A stretch of DNA of 64,000 bases from Comamonas odontotermitis (GTDB taxonomy: Bacteria; Pseudomonadota; Gammaproteobacteria; Burkholderiales; Burkholderiaceae_C), in assembly GCF_014207855.1 (NCBI RefSeq), contig NZ_JACHKZ010000017.1, positions 23,979 through 87,978 on the forward strand, given 5' to 3'. A program made the position numbers and the translations under genes. Shown here piece by piece: positions 29,000 to 37,269 of the stretch. Each line of letters begins with the position of its first letter. The first letter of the stretch is position 1. Under the pieces are notes generated by a model that made no database searches, had not been told where the DNA came from, and saw nothing but the letters and a program-made list of their open reading frames with translations.

Positions 29000-29097
29000 A
29001 AAAAATGAGAGCTGGCAGCGCATACCTGTATTGGTTTTCAGCATCCTTCTTTCTTATCTGAAAGCCAATACAGCTAAGTGCAATCAGCTATTTTTTG
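29000..29097. repeat. Long structured palindromic element between rmuC and the MFS gene
   Basis: A 16-bp stem CTGTATTGGTTTTCAG (29026-29041) / CTGAAAGCCAATACAG (29058-29073), with a single G-U-type mismatch and a pyrimidine-rich loop, is nested within outer arms AAAAAATGAGAGCTGGCAGCGC and a TCAGCTATTTTTTGCGC end. The T6 run would make it an rmuC terminator on the plus strand. The arm AGCTGGCAGCGCATACC repeats that at 24642-24658 in reverse. Confidence 0.65.
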
Positions 29098-29179
29098 CGC
29101 AGGGTCGGGTGTCTGCAGCCACCAAGCCGTTGCTGAAAGATCGGCAGCACCGGGAATGCGGACCAGCCAAGGGGAGTGC

Positions 29180-30457
29180 GTGAACCGCGAGTTGATACGG
29201 CTGATTTTCGGCCAGTTTTTTGTCCATTCCTGCATGACAGGCACACGCCTGGCCGCACCGCTGCTGGCACTGCGCGATGGCTACAGCCCGGGAGCCGTGG
29301 GTTTTTTGCTCAGCCTGTTTGCGCTGACGCAGGTGTTTCTCTCGTTGCCAGCGGGCCGCTATACCGACAAGCACGGGTTCATGAAACCCATGCTGATCGC
29401 CATTGGCCTTGCTTTCTCCGGCACGGCCATTGGGGTGGCGTTTCCGCGCTTTGACGTGCTGTGTGTCTCAGCCCTGCTGACCGGGGCGGGCTGCGGTATC
29501 TCCATCATTGCGCTGCAGCGCCATGCGGGCCGTGTGGCGCACGAGGCGAGCGAGCTGCGGCAGATCTTCAGCTGGCTGTCGCTGGGCCCTGCGGTGGCGA
29601 ACTTTCTCGGGCCCATGGTCACGGGGCTGATCATCGACCATTCCACCAGGCAGGCGGGTGACAACCTGTCGTACCGCATCGCTTTTGCGGTGCTGGCGCT
29701 GTTTTCCCTGGTGGCCTGGTGGTGCGTGCGCGGGGCGCACGAATTGCCCGCTGCGGCCCCCAGGAGCGACGGCCAGCCGCACCATGCCTGGGATCTGCTG
29801 CGTGAGCAGAGCTTTCGCCGCCTGCTGCTGGTGAACTGGCTGGTGGCATCCTGCTGGGATGTGCACACTTTTGTGGTGCCGCTTCTGGGGCATGAAAAAG
29901 GGTTGTCGGCTTCCGAGATCGGCACGGTGCTGGGGGTGTTTGCCCTGGCTGCCTTTGTCATCCGCGTGCTGCTGCCCAGCATCTCGCACCACATGCGCGA
30001 GATGAGTGTCGTGATGGTGGCCATGCTGCTCACTGCTGCCGTGTTTGCCATCTATCCGCTGATGCCTGGCGCCCTGGCCATGGCTGTGTGCTCGGCGCTC
30101 CTGGGGCTTGCACTGGGCAGCGTGCAGCCCATGGCCATGAGCATGCTGCACCAGATCACCCCTGAAGAGCGCCATGGCGAGGCCGTGGGCTTGCGGCTGA
30201 TGCTGATCAACGGATCGAGCGTGTGCATGCCGTTGATGTTTGGCGCGGCGGGCGCGGCCATTGGCGTGGGCGGCGTGTTCTGGGTGATGGGCGCACTGGT
30301 GGGGGCAGGCTCGCGCATGGCCTGGGTTCTGGGCCGCACGCCGCTGCCCACGTTCACTTCCATCGAGGCACAGGCCGCATCACACCAAGCGCATGCGGCT
30401 GCGGCCAGCGATGATGGGGTGACCGATGTGGAGCCCAAGAAGCCGGGCAATTCCTGA
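29180..30457 (+). CDS. MFS transporter, 425 aa
   Basis: Twelve-helix major facilitator protein with unknown substrate. It starts (GTG) VNRELIRLIFGQFFVHSCMTGTRLAAPLLAL; the loop after TM2 carries AGRYTDKHGFM, the MFS motif A region. A long central loop (about residues 190-225) divides two six-helix halves. The GTG at 29180 is preceded by AAGGGGAG at a proper distance; an earlier ATG (29078) lies within the palindromic element and reads a Cys/Ser-rich, unlikely N-terminus. Ends in a Lys/Asp tail before a bidirectional terminator. Confidence 0.83.
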   Translation: MNRELIRLIFGQFFVHSCMTGTRLAAPLLALRDGYSPGAVGFLLSLFALTQVFLSLPAGRYTDKHGFMKPMLIAIGLAFSGTAIGVAFPRFDVLCVSALLTGAGCGISIIALQRHAGRVAHEASELRQIFSWLSLGPAVANFLGPMVTGLIIDHSTRQAGDNLSYRIAFAVLALFSLVAWWCVRGAHELPAAAPRSDGQPHHAWDLLREQSFRRLLLVNWLVASCWDVHTFVVPLLGHEKGLSASEIGTVLGVFALAAFVIRVLLPSISHHMREMSVVMVAMLLTAAVFAIYPLMPGALAMAVCSALLGLALGSVQPMAMSMLHQITPEERHGEAVGLRLMLINGSSVCMPLMFGAAGAAIGVGGVFWVMGALVGAGSRMAWVLGRTPLPTFTSIEAQAASHQAHAAAASDDGVTDVEPKKPGNS

Positions 30458-30484
30458 AAGCAGCAGCAAAACCGCTTTTCATGA

Positions 30485-30523
30485 CCCAACAAAAAAGCAG
30501 CCAGGAGCTGCTTTTTTGTTGGG
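30485..30523. terminator. Bidirectional terminator
   Basis: Perfect 16-bp stem CCCAACAAAAAAGCAG / CTGCTTTTTTGTTGGG with a 7-nt loop between the convergent MFS and LOG-family genes; it serves both strands. Confidence 0.9.
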
Positions 30524-30543
30524 CGAAGGGGGCGAGAATCCGC

Positions 30544-31407
30544 TCAGCCTTGATAGAACGCCTGGATCAGTCGGCAGGCTTCGTGCACATCGTCGGTGAT
30601 GTGGAAGAGCTTGACGTCATCGGGCGAGATGGTGCCGTACTCGATCATCACGTCAAAGTTCAGCATGCGGCTCCAGAAATCGGAACCGAACAGCACGATG
30701 GGCACGCCCTTGGCCTTGTGGGTCTGCACCAGGGTCAGTACCTCGAACAGTTCATCCATGGTGCCAAAGCCGCCAGGAAAGACGACCAGCGCCTTGGCGC
30801 GCATCATCAGGTGCATCTTGCGCAGTGCAAAGTAGTGGAACTTGAAGCACAGCTCCGGCGTGATGTAGCGGTTGCCCGATTGCTCGTGCGGCAGGGTGAT
30901 GTTCATGCCTACATTGGGGGCATGCTCTTCATGGGCGCCGCGGTTGGCCGCTTCCATGATGCCGGGGCCGCCGCCGGTGCAGATGTAGAGGCGGTCTTCG
31001 AGCTTTTGCGTTTCGCTGAACTTGGCCACCAGCCGCGCAAAGCGGCGCGCCGCATCATAGTAGCGGCTGTTGGCCATGGCGCGCTGGGCAAGAGCAATGG
31101 CTTTGGTATCGCCCTGGGTCTTGGCGGCTTCCAGCCTTTGCTCGGCCTCTTCCGGCGCGATGAAGCGGGCGCTGCCAAATACCACCACCGTGTTGTTGAT
31201 GCCCTGCGCACTCAGCTCCAGATCGGGCTTGAGCATTTCGAGCTGAAAGCGTATGGCACGGGTTTCGCGGCGGCTGAGGAACTCGGGGTCGGCAAAGGCG
31301 AGGCGGTAGGAATCGCGCGTCATCGCGGTGTCATCTGCGGGGTCCTTGCTGAACAGATTCCAGTCATGAGCCATGACTTGTTCATCGAGCTGGGTATTGG
31401 CGTCCAT
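30544..31407 (-). CDS. LOG-family protein (TIGR00730-like), 287 aa
   Basis: Rossmann-fold protein of the LOG/lysine-decarboxylase-like family; members release nucleobase from nucleoside 5'-monophosphates (cytokinin-type phosphoribohydrolases and PpnN-like enzymes). The signature PGGFGTMDE, with the catalytic Arg/Glu, and the upstream TGGGPGIMEAANRGA are both intact. An N-terminal extension of about 80 residues makes it longer than plant-type LOGs. ATG at 31407 is preferred to an upstream frame that reads through the repeat at 31470-31520. True substrate unknown. Confidence 0.87.
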   Translation of the reverse strand: MDANTQLDEQVMAHDWNLFSKDPADDTAMTRDSYRLAFADPEFLSRRETRAIRFQLEMLKPDLELSAQGINNTVVVFGSARFIAPEEAEQRLEAAKTQGDTKAIALAQRAMANSRYYDAARRFARLVAKFSETQKLEDRLYICTGGGPGIMEAANRGAHEEHAPNVGMNITLPHEQSGNRYITPELCFKFHYFALRKMHLMMRAKALVVFPGGFGTMDELFEVLTLVQTHKAKGVPIVLFGSDFWSRMLNFDVMIEYGTISPDDVKLFHITDDVHEACRLIQAFYQG

Positions 31408-31469
31408 GGTGTCTCTCTCTGTCGTGGTGCAAGCCATAGCGTGCACTGGCAATGCCTGAAACAAAAAAG

Positions 31470-31520
31470 CCATCAGCGCAAGTTATTCAAGCGCTGATAG
31501 CTACTGAATATATAGCGTTT
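31470..31520. repeat. Dispersed palindrome between LOG-family gene and crcB
   Basis: ATCAGCGC (31472-31479) / GCGCTGAT (31491-31498), then AGCTACTGAATATATAGCG. Same AGCGC/GCGCT plus TAGCT composition as the 8.2 kb copy. Confidence 0.5.
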
Positions 31521-31601
31521 TAATAGGGCTTGGATGCGAAAAGTGTCAAAAATGCCTCGGCGCACCTTTCATGCCCACAAATGCGGCCGGGCAGGGGGCT
31601 G

Positions 31602-31985
31602 TCACCGGCTGGCCCACAGGGCGTTGCCGGTTGCCAGGCCCAGCGCTGTCAGCGCGAGCGATCCGAACAGGTGCAGGCTGCATTGCAGCAACGCAAGGCC
31701 ATAGCGCTCAGCCTGCAGCATCGACACCGTCTCTGCAGAAAAGCTGGAAAAGGTGGTGAGCGCGCCCAGAAAGCCGGTGATCAGCACCAGCCGCCAGACG
31801 GGGTCAATGCCCGGCGAGTTCTGGAACAGCGCGACCAGCAGGCCGATGGTGTAGCCGCCCACCAGATTGGCGGCTAGCGTGCCCCAGGGCAGCAAGGCAT
31901 GCGGCTGGTTGAACCAGCGACCCAGTTGCCAGCGTGCAAGAGCGCCCAGGACGGCGCCGACGGAGATACCCAGGATGTTCCACAT
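31602..31985 (-). CDS. crcB: Fluoride channel CrcB, 127 aa
   Basis: Small four-helix dimeric membrane channel that expels fluoride. It has NLVGGYTIGLL in TM2 and the sodium-site/selectivity segment GFLGALTTFSSFSAETVSML in TM3. Length 127 is standard when starting at ATG 31985 (MWNILGISVGAVLGALARW); the frame is open upstream (possible ATG 32024) but those residues do not match the family. It lies 85 bp downstream of the M14 peptidase gene on the same strand. No fluoride riboswitch was recognised upstream. Confidence 0.92.
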   Translation of the reverse strand: MWNILGISVGAVLGALARWQLGRWFNQPHALLPWGTLAANLVGGYTIGLLVALFQNSPGIDPVWRLVLITGFLGALTTFSSFSAETVSMLQAERYGLALLQCSLHLFGSLALTALGLATGNALWASR

Positions 31986-32070
31986 GGTGTTTTTCAGCGA
32001 GGCAGCAACAACGGGTTTGATCATACATTCGAAAATCCACTGTCTGCACGCACGTGGAAAGCGCTGCTTG

Positions 32071-33885
32071 CTATCTATTTTGCATAATTTCCTGCCAAGC
32101 CGCATAGGCGGCCAGCACTGCAGCCTGCTGCGCGGTATGCGCCAGGTGGAGGGCATCGCCAATGACGGTCTGGTCGGGAAACTCGGTGATCAGCGTGACC
32201 GGCGCGGGCGATGCCGCATGGGCGCTGATGGTGCAAGGCGTGCCGTGCCGCAGCGTGAACGGCTGCAGGCCCGAGTGCTGCTGGTAGTGGCGCAGCTGGC
32301 GTTCGTTATAGGCCGCGAGACCGGGCACCTGGGTGAGCGCGAGGGCCACTTTCTCGGCAAGGGCGGTGGCTGCATCTTCCCAGCCGTCGTGGTAGCGCAG
32401 GATCAGGAAAAAGCCCTTGGGCACGGTCCACAGGTCAAAGCCCTGCGGGATGTAGCCGGTGAGAGGGCGCGTCCATTCATGGGCAGGGTAACCGTGCAGG
32501 CTCAGATGGAGCTGCGCGCCGCTGCCCGCCAGCGCATCGTGGCGCACGGCGCTCTCGTACCAGGGCGCAGAGTCGCGGTACTCCAGGTCGTCGCCCAGCG
32601 CGGTGTAGCGCGCGGCGTGGTGCATCTGCTCTGGCGCGTAGCTGCGGTACCACTCGTGCAAGGCGTAGCCGTCGGGGTTTTCGACGGGAATGTAGGCGAA
32701 GTGGCTGTCGGGCTGCGCTGCCAGCGCAAGCGCGCCGCGCAGCGCTCCATGGGTGCCGGAGATTTCGTTGGCGTGCTGGCCGCCGCTCAGCAGCACGGCG
32801 TGGCCGCTTCCCTTTTTGTAGGTGGCGGCAATCGTTCGGCCTTGCACGCTGCGCCCTTGCCAGGCGGTGCCATAGGTGTCGAACAAGGGCTGCGTCAGCT
32901 CGGCAATCTGTGCAAGGCTTGGGGCTTGTTGCAGTGCAGCTGCAGCTTGGGCGGCAGCTTCTGCGTTTGCAAACACAGCTGCGCGATGGGCCAGCGGCTC
33001 TGGCAGAGGGAGTGCCTGGCTTTCGACGCGCACTGAGACGTGCTGCAGCGCCAGTGGGTCGGTACCACCGGCTGCCATGCGGATGTCGGGCACCATCTGC
33101 CCGGGTTGCAGGCGCCGGTCACCGGCGGGGCGGCCCGACACCTGTTGAAAATGCTCCAGCAGCGAGAAATACAGCTCCTCGTGCATGGCTTCGGGCGTGC
33201 TCATCACTTCGCCCGTGCCGCTGATCGGCTGCTCGAAGCCTGGCAGTTCCATGTGGATATGCAGGCGGCCGAAATAGGGCTCTTCGGCAGGCCAGGGGTG
33301 CTGGCGAATGCATTGCATGGCTTGCTGGTAGGCCTGCTCGTAATCGGTGACCAGAGGCGCATCGTGCATGTAGGCGCCTTGCGAATCCTGCGATCGCTCC
33401 CAGCCGCACGGGGTGATGCCGTGCCCGCCTCGGACGGTCTCAAAGCGGCGATTGGGTGCAAACACATGCATTTGCTGGTGACGGCCACCCCGGTAGTGCA
33501 GGTGCAGGCTGTAGTGATCGTCGCCACTTCCATGGGGGTGCGGCTGCATCTGCAGATCGATGTGCGAGAGCATGGCTGCCAGTGGATAGGCTTCCAGCAA
33601 AAAACGGTTGCTGGCGGCTTCGGCGTGCACGGGGTAATGCAGTTCGACGGCACGCAGTCCGTCCATCTGTACGTCTTCCAGCAGCGCGTGCACCAAAGGT
33701 TTGTAGCTGCTGCGGATGCGGGCACGGATGCCCTGGGCAGCGAGCTGTTGCTCGGCGGCGCGGCGCGCCTGCACACCTTCAAAGCACCACAGCTGCCAGA
33801 AAACATCGGGCTGCGGGTCGGCGAGACGCGCCTGAACCCACTGGGTGAGTGTGCGATCGATGGTGCTGGAGAGCAGAATGGTCAT
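32071..33885 (-). CDS. M14-family zinc carboxypeptidase-like protein, 604 aa
   Basis: Large protein whose C-terminal half is an M14 peptidase domain: zinc ligands HxxE in SGGQHANEISG (about residue 370), the NPDGY substrate loop (IPVENPDGYALHEW), the second zinc His in LHLSLHGYPAHEW (about 460), and a C-terminal Glu in LITEFPDQ (about 568) in the place of the general base. The N-terminal ~320 residues (MTILLSSTIDRTLTQWVQARL...) have no recognised domain and contain repeated LHxH motifs. No signal peptide, so a cytoplasmic peptidase or deacylase. Substrate unknown. Confidence 0.75.
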   Translation of the reverse strand: MTILLSSTIDRTLTQWVQARLADPQPDVFWQLWCFEGVQARRAAEQQLAAQGIRARIRSSYKPLVHALLEDVQMDGLRAVELHYPVHAEAASNRFLLEAYPLAAMLSHIDLQMQPHPHGSGDDHYSLHLHYRGGRHQQMHVFAPNRRFETVRGGHGITPCGWERSQDSQGAYMHDAPLVTDYEQAYQQAMQCIRQHPWPAEEPYFGRLHIHMELPGFEQPISGTGEVMSTPEAMHEELYFSLLEHFQQVSGRPAGDRRLQPGQMVPDIRMAAGGTDPLALQHVSVRVESQALPLPEPLAHRAAVFANAEAAAQAAAALQQAPSLAQIAELTQPLFDTYGTAWQGRSVQGRTIAATYKKGSGHAVLLSGGQHANEISGTHGALRGALALAAQPDSHFAYIPVENPDGYALHEWYRSYAPEQMHHAARYTALGDDLEYRDSAPWYESAVRHDALAGSGAQLHLSLHGYPAHEWTRPLTGYIPQGFDLWTVPKGFFLILRYHDGWEDAATALAEKVALALTQVPGLAAYNERQLRHYQQHSGLQPFTLRHGTPCTISAHAASPAPVTLITEFPDQTVIGDALHLAHTAQQAAVLAAYAAWQEIMQNR

Positions 33886-33992
33886 GGCGGGGACGGACGA
33901 TTGGAATCTTGCAGTCCATCAGCATAGGGCATGCGCAGTGCCCTTGCTGTCTCCCCGGCACATATTTGCGAACCCGTTCTTTGAACAGGTTC

Positions 33993-34370
33993 TCAGGCGT
34001 CGTTGGTATCCGGATCGGCCGCCACGATGCGGCTCACGCTGGCTGGCACGTCCTTGCCCATGCGCCGGTCACGGAACAGGGCCGCGCGCATCAGGAAGAT
34101 ATTGGTGATGGGCACTGCGACGGACAACAGCACTGCAATCAGCAAGGTGTGGAAGCTGGGTTTGTTCGATTGCAGGCTGAAAAACAGTATGGAGCTCCAT
34201 ACGATGAGCCAGCAGCCGGCGCAGGCGATGATGGAGGGCGTATGGACGCGCTCGTAGTAGCTGGGCAGGCGAAACAGGCTGAGCGCACCGATCAGCGTGA
34301 TCAAGGTGCCAGCCAGAACCAGCACCGACACCAGAATCTGTACCCAGATGGGGAGTTGGATTTCCGTCAT
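33993..34370 (-). CDS. phaG: K+/H+ (Mrp-type) antiporter subunit G, 125 aa
   Basis: Last gene of the Pha operon. Three membrane helices in a 125-residue protein, beginning at about residue 9 (WVQILVSVLVLAGTLITLIGALSLFRLPSYYERVHTPS), the MnhG/PhaG signature where the conserved LFRLPxxYxRxHxxS sits after TM1. Its start overlaps the stop of the F subunit by 4 bp. The C-terminal tail is hydrophilic. Acts in the multi-subunit cation/proton antiporter that sets internal pH and cation levels. Confidence 0.9.
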   Translation of the reverse strand: MTEIQLPIWVQILVSVLVLAGTLITLIGALSLFRLPSYYERVHTPSIIACAGCWLIVWSSILFFSLQSNKPSFHTLLIAVLLSVAVPITNIFLMRAALFRDRRMGKDVPASVSRIVAADPDTNDA

Positions 34371-34645
34371 TCAATCACCTCGCCGCGCAGCAGGAACTTG
34401 GCCATGGCCGTGGAGCTGACAAAGCCGAACAGCGCCACCAGCAGTGCCGCTTCAAAGTAGTTGACCGATGCATAGTGAATGCCCAGCACCAGCATGGCCA
34501 GCATGCCGATCAGGTACATGCAGTCGAGGGCCAGAACGCGGTCCTGCGCCTGCGGGCCTTTGAGCAGGCGGATCATGGCAAACAGCATGGCCAGCAGCAG
34601 GATGAAAAGGGCAGCTGGCATGGTCCAGGCAAGAATGGTGTTCAT
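34367..34645 (-). CDS. phaF: K+/H+ (Mrp-type) antiporter subunit F, 92 aa
   Basis: Three-helix subunit with the MnhF/PhaF hallmark RLLKGPQAQDRVLALDCMYLIGM (about 26-48); the Asp in QDRVLALD is a conserved functional residue. 4-bp overlaps with both the E and G subunit genes indicate coupled translation. Confidence 0.92.
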   Translation of the reverse strand: MNTILAWTMPAALFILLLAMLFAMIRLLKGPQAQDRVLALDCMYLIGMLAMLVLGIHYASVNYFEAALLVALFGFVSSTAMAKFLLRGEVIE

Positions 34646-35130
34646 TCGAAAATCTCCATGAGCGGCCGTTCGTAGCAGGCCTTGATGTGGTCGATGATGC
34701 CTTGTGGGTCGTCGGCCTCCAGCACGTGCAGCAGCAGGATCGAGCGGTCACGCGATATCTCCGCCCACGCCGTGCCGGGGGTGATGCAGACGATCATGGC
34801 CAGTACGGCAAGACCGTTGGGATCGCGCAGCTGCAAGGGCACATGCACAAAGCCTGCGGGCTTTTTCCGGCTGCCCGGCATCAGCAGCAGGCGCAGCACT
34901 GCCCCGTTGGAGTGCAGGGAGTCGCCCGCAACGCGCAATCCAAGGCGAACAATGGTCCAGGGTTTTTTGATGCTGACCTGGCGCGGACGCAGTCCCTGTG
35001 TGAGCATGGGAATCAACCAGCCCAACAGCACCCCAAGAATGATCTGGCCTGCGCTGGCGCTGCGGTTGAGCAGCAGCCACACCAGGCACAGGAGTACCGA
35101 CAGCAGTGGCGCGGGGAAAAGGCGTTTCAT
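34642..35130 (-). CDS. phaE: K+/H+ (Mrp-type) antiporter subunit E, 162 aa
   Basis: MnhE-type subunit: two hydrophobic segments at the N-terminus (MKRLFPAPLLSVLLCLVWLLLNRSASAGQIILGVLLGWLIP), then a cytoplasmic domain with CITPGTAWAEISRDRSILLLHVLE, the family's signature near residues 116-140. Overlaps the D and F genes by 4 bp each. Confidence 0.92.
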   Translation of the reverse strand: MKRLFPAPLLSVLLCLVWLLLNRSASAGQIILGVLLGWLIPMLTQGLRPRQVSIKKPWTIVRLGLRVAGDSLHSNGAVLRLLLMPGSRKKPAGFVHVPLQLRDPNGLAVLAMIVCITPGTAWAEISRDRSILLLHVLEADDPQGIIDHIKACYERPLMEIFE

Positions 35131-36893
35131 GGCGCAGAACCTCCAGTGGTGGGCGCATCAGGTGCTGACGCGGGGCTGGGAAGAGCGCCTGGCGTTGCCG
35201 GGAAGTGCGAGGAGGCCGCGCTGGGCGAAGGCAGCGGGTCTTTGTCCAGCACCGAGCGCACGTAGTTGCCCGGAGCGTGGAGGTTGTTGGCTGCCCGCTG
35301 GGTAAAGCGCATCACATCGCCGGCGTACACCACCATCAGCACCGTGCAGCCAAGCAGCAGCCCGATGGGCAGGCCTTCAATCACCTTGAGTTTGGGCGTG
35401 CTACGGCTGATGCTGGACCAGAACTCGCGGATACCGATGCGTACCAGCGCTGTGAGGGCCATCAAGCCCGTGCCGATGAGCGCAGCCATGAACAGCCCGC
35501 CGAGCCAGCCGATCTTAGTACCGGCCGAAGAGCCCAGGCCCAGGGGGTTGAGCAATGCATCGAGCATGGCAAACTTGCCGATGAAGCCCGACAGCGGAGG
35601 CAGGCCCGAAATCACCAGCGTGCAGACCACGAACGACAGCCCCAGGAAGGCCATGGACGCAGGGATGACCCGGCCGATCAGCACTTCTTCGTCTTCATCC
35701 AGATTCAGCCCCTCGCGCGGCAGCAACTCGGGTGTGAGAAAGGGCGCCTCTTCGTCGTCAAACCGCACCACATCGCTGCCTTCGGTGCGCCAGCGGTCGA
35801 TCAGATCCGCCAGCAAAAAGAGCACGGCGACAGCCAGGGTCGAGCTGGGCAGGTAGTACAGCAGCGCAGCGGTCATCAGGTTCTGCCCGAAGCCTGTTGC
35901 GGCAAGCAGGGTGCCTGCCGACAGAATGGCCGCATAACCGGCCACATGGCCCAGCCTTTGCGTGCCCAGCATGGCCACACCTGCATAGCCCATGGTGGCC
36001 AGACCACCCAGAATCAGCCAGGCGCTGCCAAAGTAGGCGGATGGCCCGGCTTCGGTACTGAACATCAGGGTCCACAGACGCAGGATGGTGTAGATGCCGA
36101 CCTTGGTCATCAGCGCAAAGATCGCGCCCACCGGCGCCGTGGCCGCACCATAGGCGGGCACGAGCCAGAAGTTGAGCGGCCAGACTGCAGCCTTGATCAG
36201 GAAGGCGGTGGCCAGAATGCCGGCTGCGGTATGGAGCAGGCCCCGGTCCGCGCTGGAGACGCTGGGAATGATGCGTGCCAGATCAGCCATGTTCAGCGTG
36301 CCGGTAATGCCGTAGAGCATGGACACGCCAATCAGGAAGAGCGAGGACGCCGCCAGGTTGATGGCAATGTAGTGCAGCCCGTGCTGCACGCGCGCCTTGC
36401 CCGAACCATGCAGCAGCAGGCCATAGGATGCGGCGAGCATGATCTCGAAGAACACGAACAAGTTGAACAGGTCGCCGGTGAGAAAGGCACCCGCAAGCCC
36501 CATCAGCTGAAATTGGAACAGCACATGAAAGTGCACGCCCGCCCGGTGCCAGCGGGCGCCCGAGTAGATGACGGCGCAGGTGGCCACCACGCTGGTAGTC
36601 AGCAGCATCAGCGCGGACAGGCGGTCGAGAACCAGCACGATGCCGAAAGGCGCGGCCCAGTTGCCGGCCAGGTAGACGCTCATCGTGTTGGCAACGCCCT
36701 CCTGGCTGCTCCACTTGACTAGGGCGATTGCAATCGCCAGACCCAGGGTGCAGGAGGTGATGTTTACCAGCAGTTTGATGCGCTGGTGCTGCTCGCTCAA
36801 GGTCAGCATCAACGCTGCCGTCAGCATGGGCAGCAGAATGGGAGCCAGCAGCAGGTGCGGCATCAGACGTTCAGTCAACGCAAGCAACGACAT
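35127..36893 (-). CDS. phaD: K+/H+ (Mrp-type) antiporter subunit D, 588 aa
   Basis: Polytopic subunit homologous to NuoN/ND2-type proton channels of complex I. It has about 14 helices and the lysine/glutamate-bearing segments FFEIMLAASYGLLLHG and the stretch FLIKAAVWPLNFWLVPAYGAATAPV that carry the proton path. A hydrophilic insertion (about 370-410) rich in Asp and Glu lies between late helices, and the C-terminal 40 residues are Pro/Ala/Ser-rich, longer than in most homologues. Adjacent C and E genes share start/stop bases. Confidence 0.93.
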   Translation of the reverse strand: MSLLALTERLMPHLLLAPILLPMLTAALMLTLSEQHQRIKLLVNITSCTLGLAIAIALVKWSSQEGVANTMSVYLAGNWAAPFGIVLVLDRLSALMLLTTSVVATCAVIYSGARWHRAGVHFHVLFQFQLMGLAGAFLTGDLFNLFVFFEIMLAASYGLLLHGSGKARVQHGLHYIAINLAASSLFLIGVSMLYGITGTLNMADLARIIPSVSSADRGLLHTAAGILATAFLIKAAVWPLNFWLVPAYGAATAPVGAIFALMTKVGIYTILRLWTLMFSTEAGPSAYFGSAWLILGGLATMGYAGVAMLGTQRLGHVAGYAAILSAGTLLAATGFGQNLMTAALLYYLPSSTLAVAVLFLLADLIDRWRTEGSDVVRFDDEEAPFLTPELLPREGLNLDEDEEVLIGRVIPASMAFLGLSFVVCTLVISGLPPLSGFIGKFAMLDALLNPLGLGSSAGTKIGWLGGLFMAALIGTGLMALTALVRIGIREFWSSISRSTPKLKVIEGLPIGLLLGCTVLMVVYAGDVMRFTQRAANNLHAPGNYVRSVLDKDPLPSPSAASSHFPATPGALPSPASAPDAPTTGGSAP

Positions 36894-37258
36894 CAGTGCA
36901 TCTCCTGCACGTCGTTGGAGTTCGAGCCGTCCACGTGGTCGGTGCCACTCATGCCGCGCGACGCCAGCAGTACCACCAGAAAGAGCGCGGTCATCGCAAA
37001 GCCGATGACGATGGCCGTCAGCACCAGGGCTTGCGGCATGGGGTCGGCATAGTGCATCAGATCGGTGGGCACACCGGGCTGGAGAATGGGCTCACGGTCG
37101 ACGACCAGGCCTACGCGGCCCATGCTGAAAATGAACAGGTTGACGGCATACGACAGCAGCAGCAATCCCATGATGATCTGGAATGTGCGCGGGCGCAGCA
37201 GCAGCCAGACGCCGGAGCCGGTCAGCACGCCAATGGCAATGGCAAGAACGATTTCCAT
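36893..37258 (-). CDS. phaC: K+/H+ (Mrp-type) antiporter subunit C, 121 aa
   Basis: NuoK-like three-helix subunit: MEIVLAIAIGVLTGSGVWLLLRPRTFQIIMGLLLLSYAVNLFIF, then PMPQALVLTAIVIGFAMTAL, which carries the conserved PQALVLTAIVI motif. Note that the antiporter phaC is unrelated to the PHA synthase gene of the same name. Single-base overlap with the D gene; 11 bp after the AB gene. Confidence 0.92.
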   Translation of the reverse strand: MEIVLAIAIGVLTGSGVWLLLRPRTFQIIMGLLLLSYAVNLFIFSMGRVGLVVDREPILQPGVPTDLMHYADPMPQALVLTAIVIGFAMTALFLVVLLASRGMSGTDHVDGSNSNDVQEMH

Positions 37259-37269
37259 CGGTCGCTTCC

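Noticed and set aside
31986..32070. Fluoride riboswitch upstream of crcB
   Set aside because: The conserved core of the crcB motif could not be found in the 85-bp gap.
35205..36722. 505-codon plus-strand ORF opposite phaD
   Set aside because: Low-complexity Gln/His/Ala-rich translation of the antisense strand of a well-matched gene.
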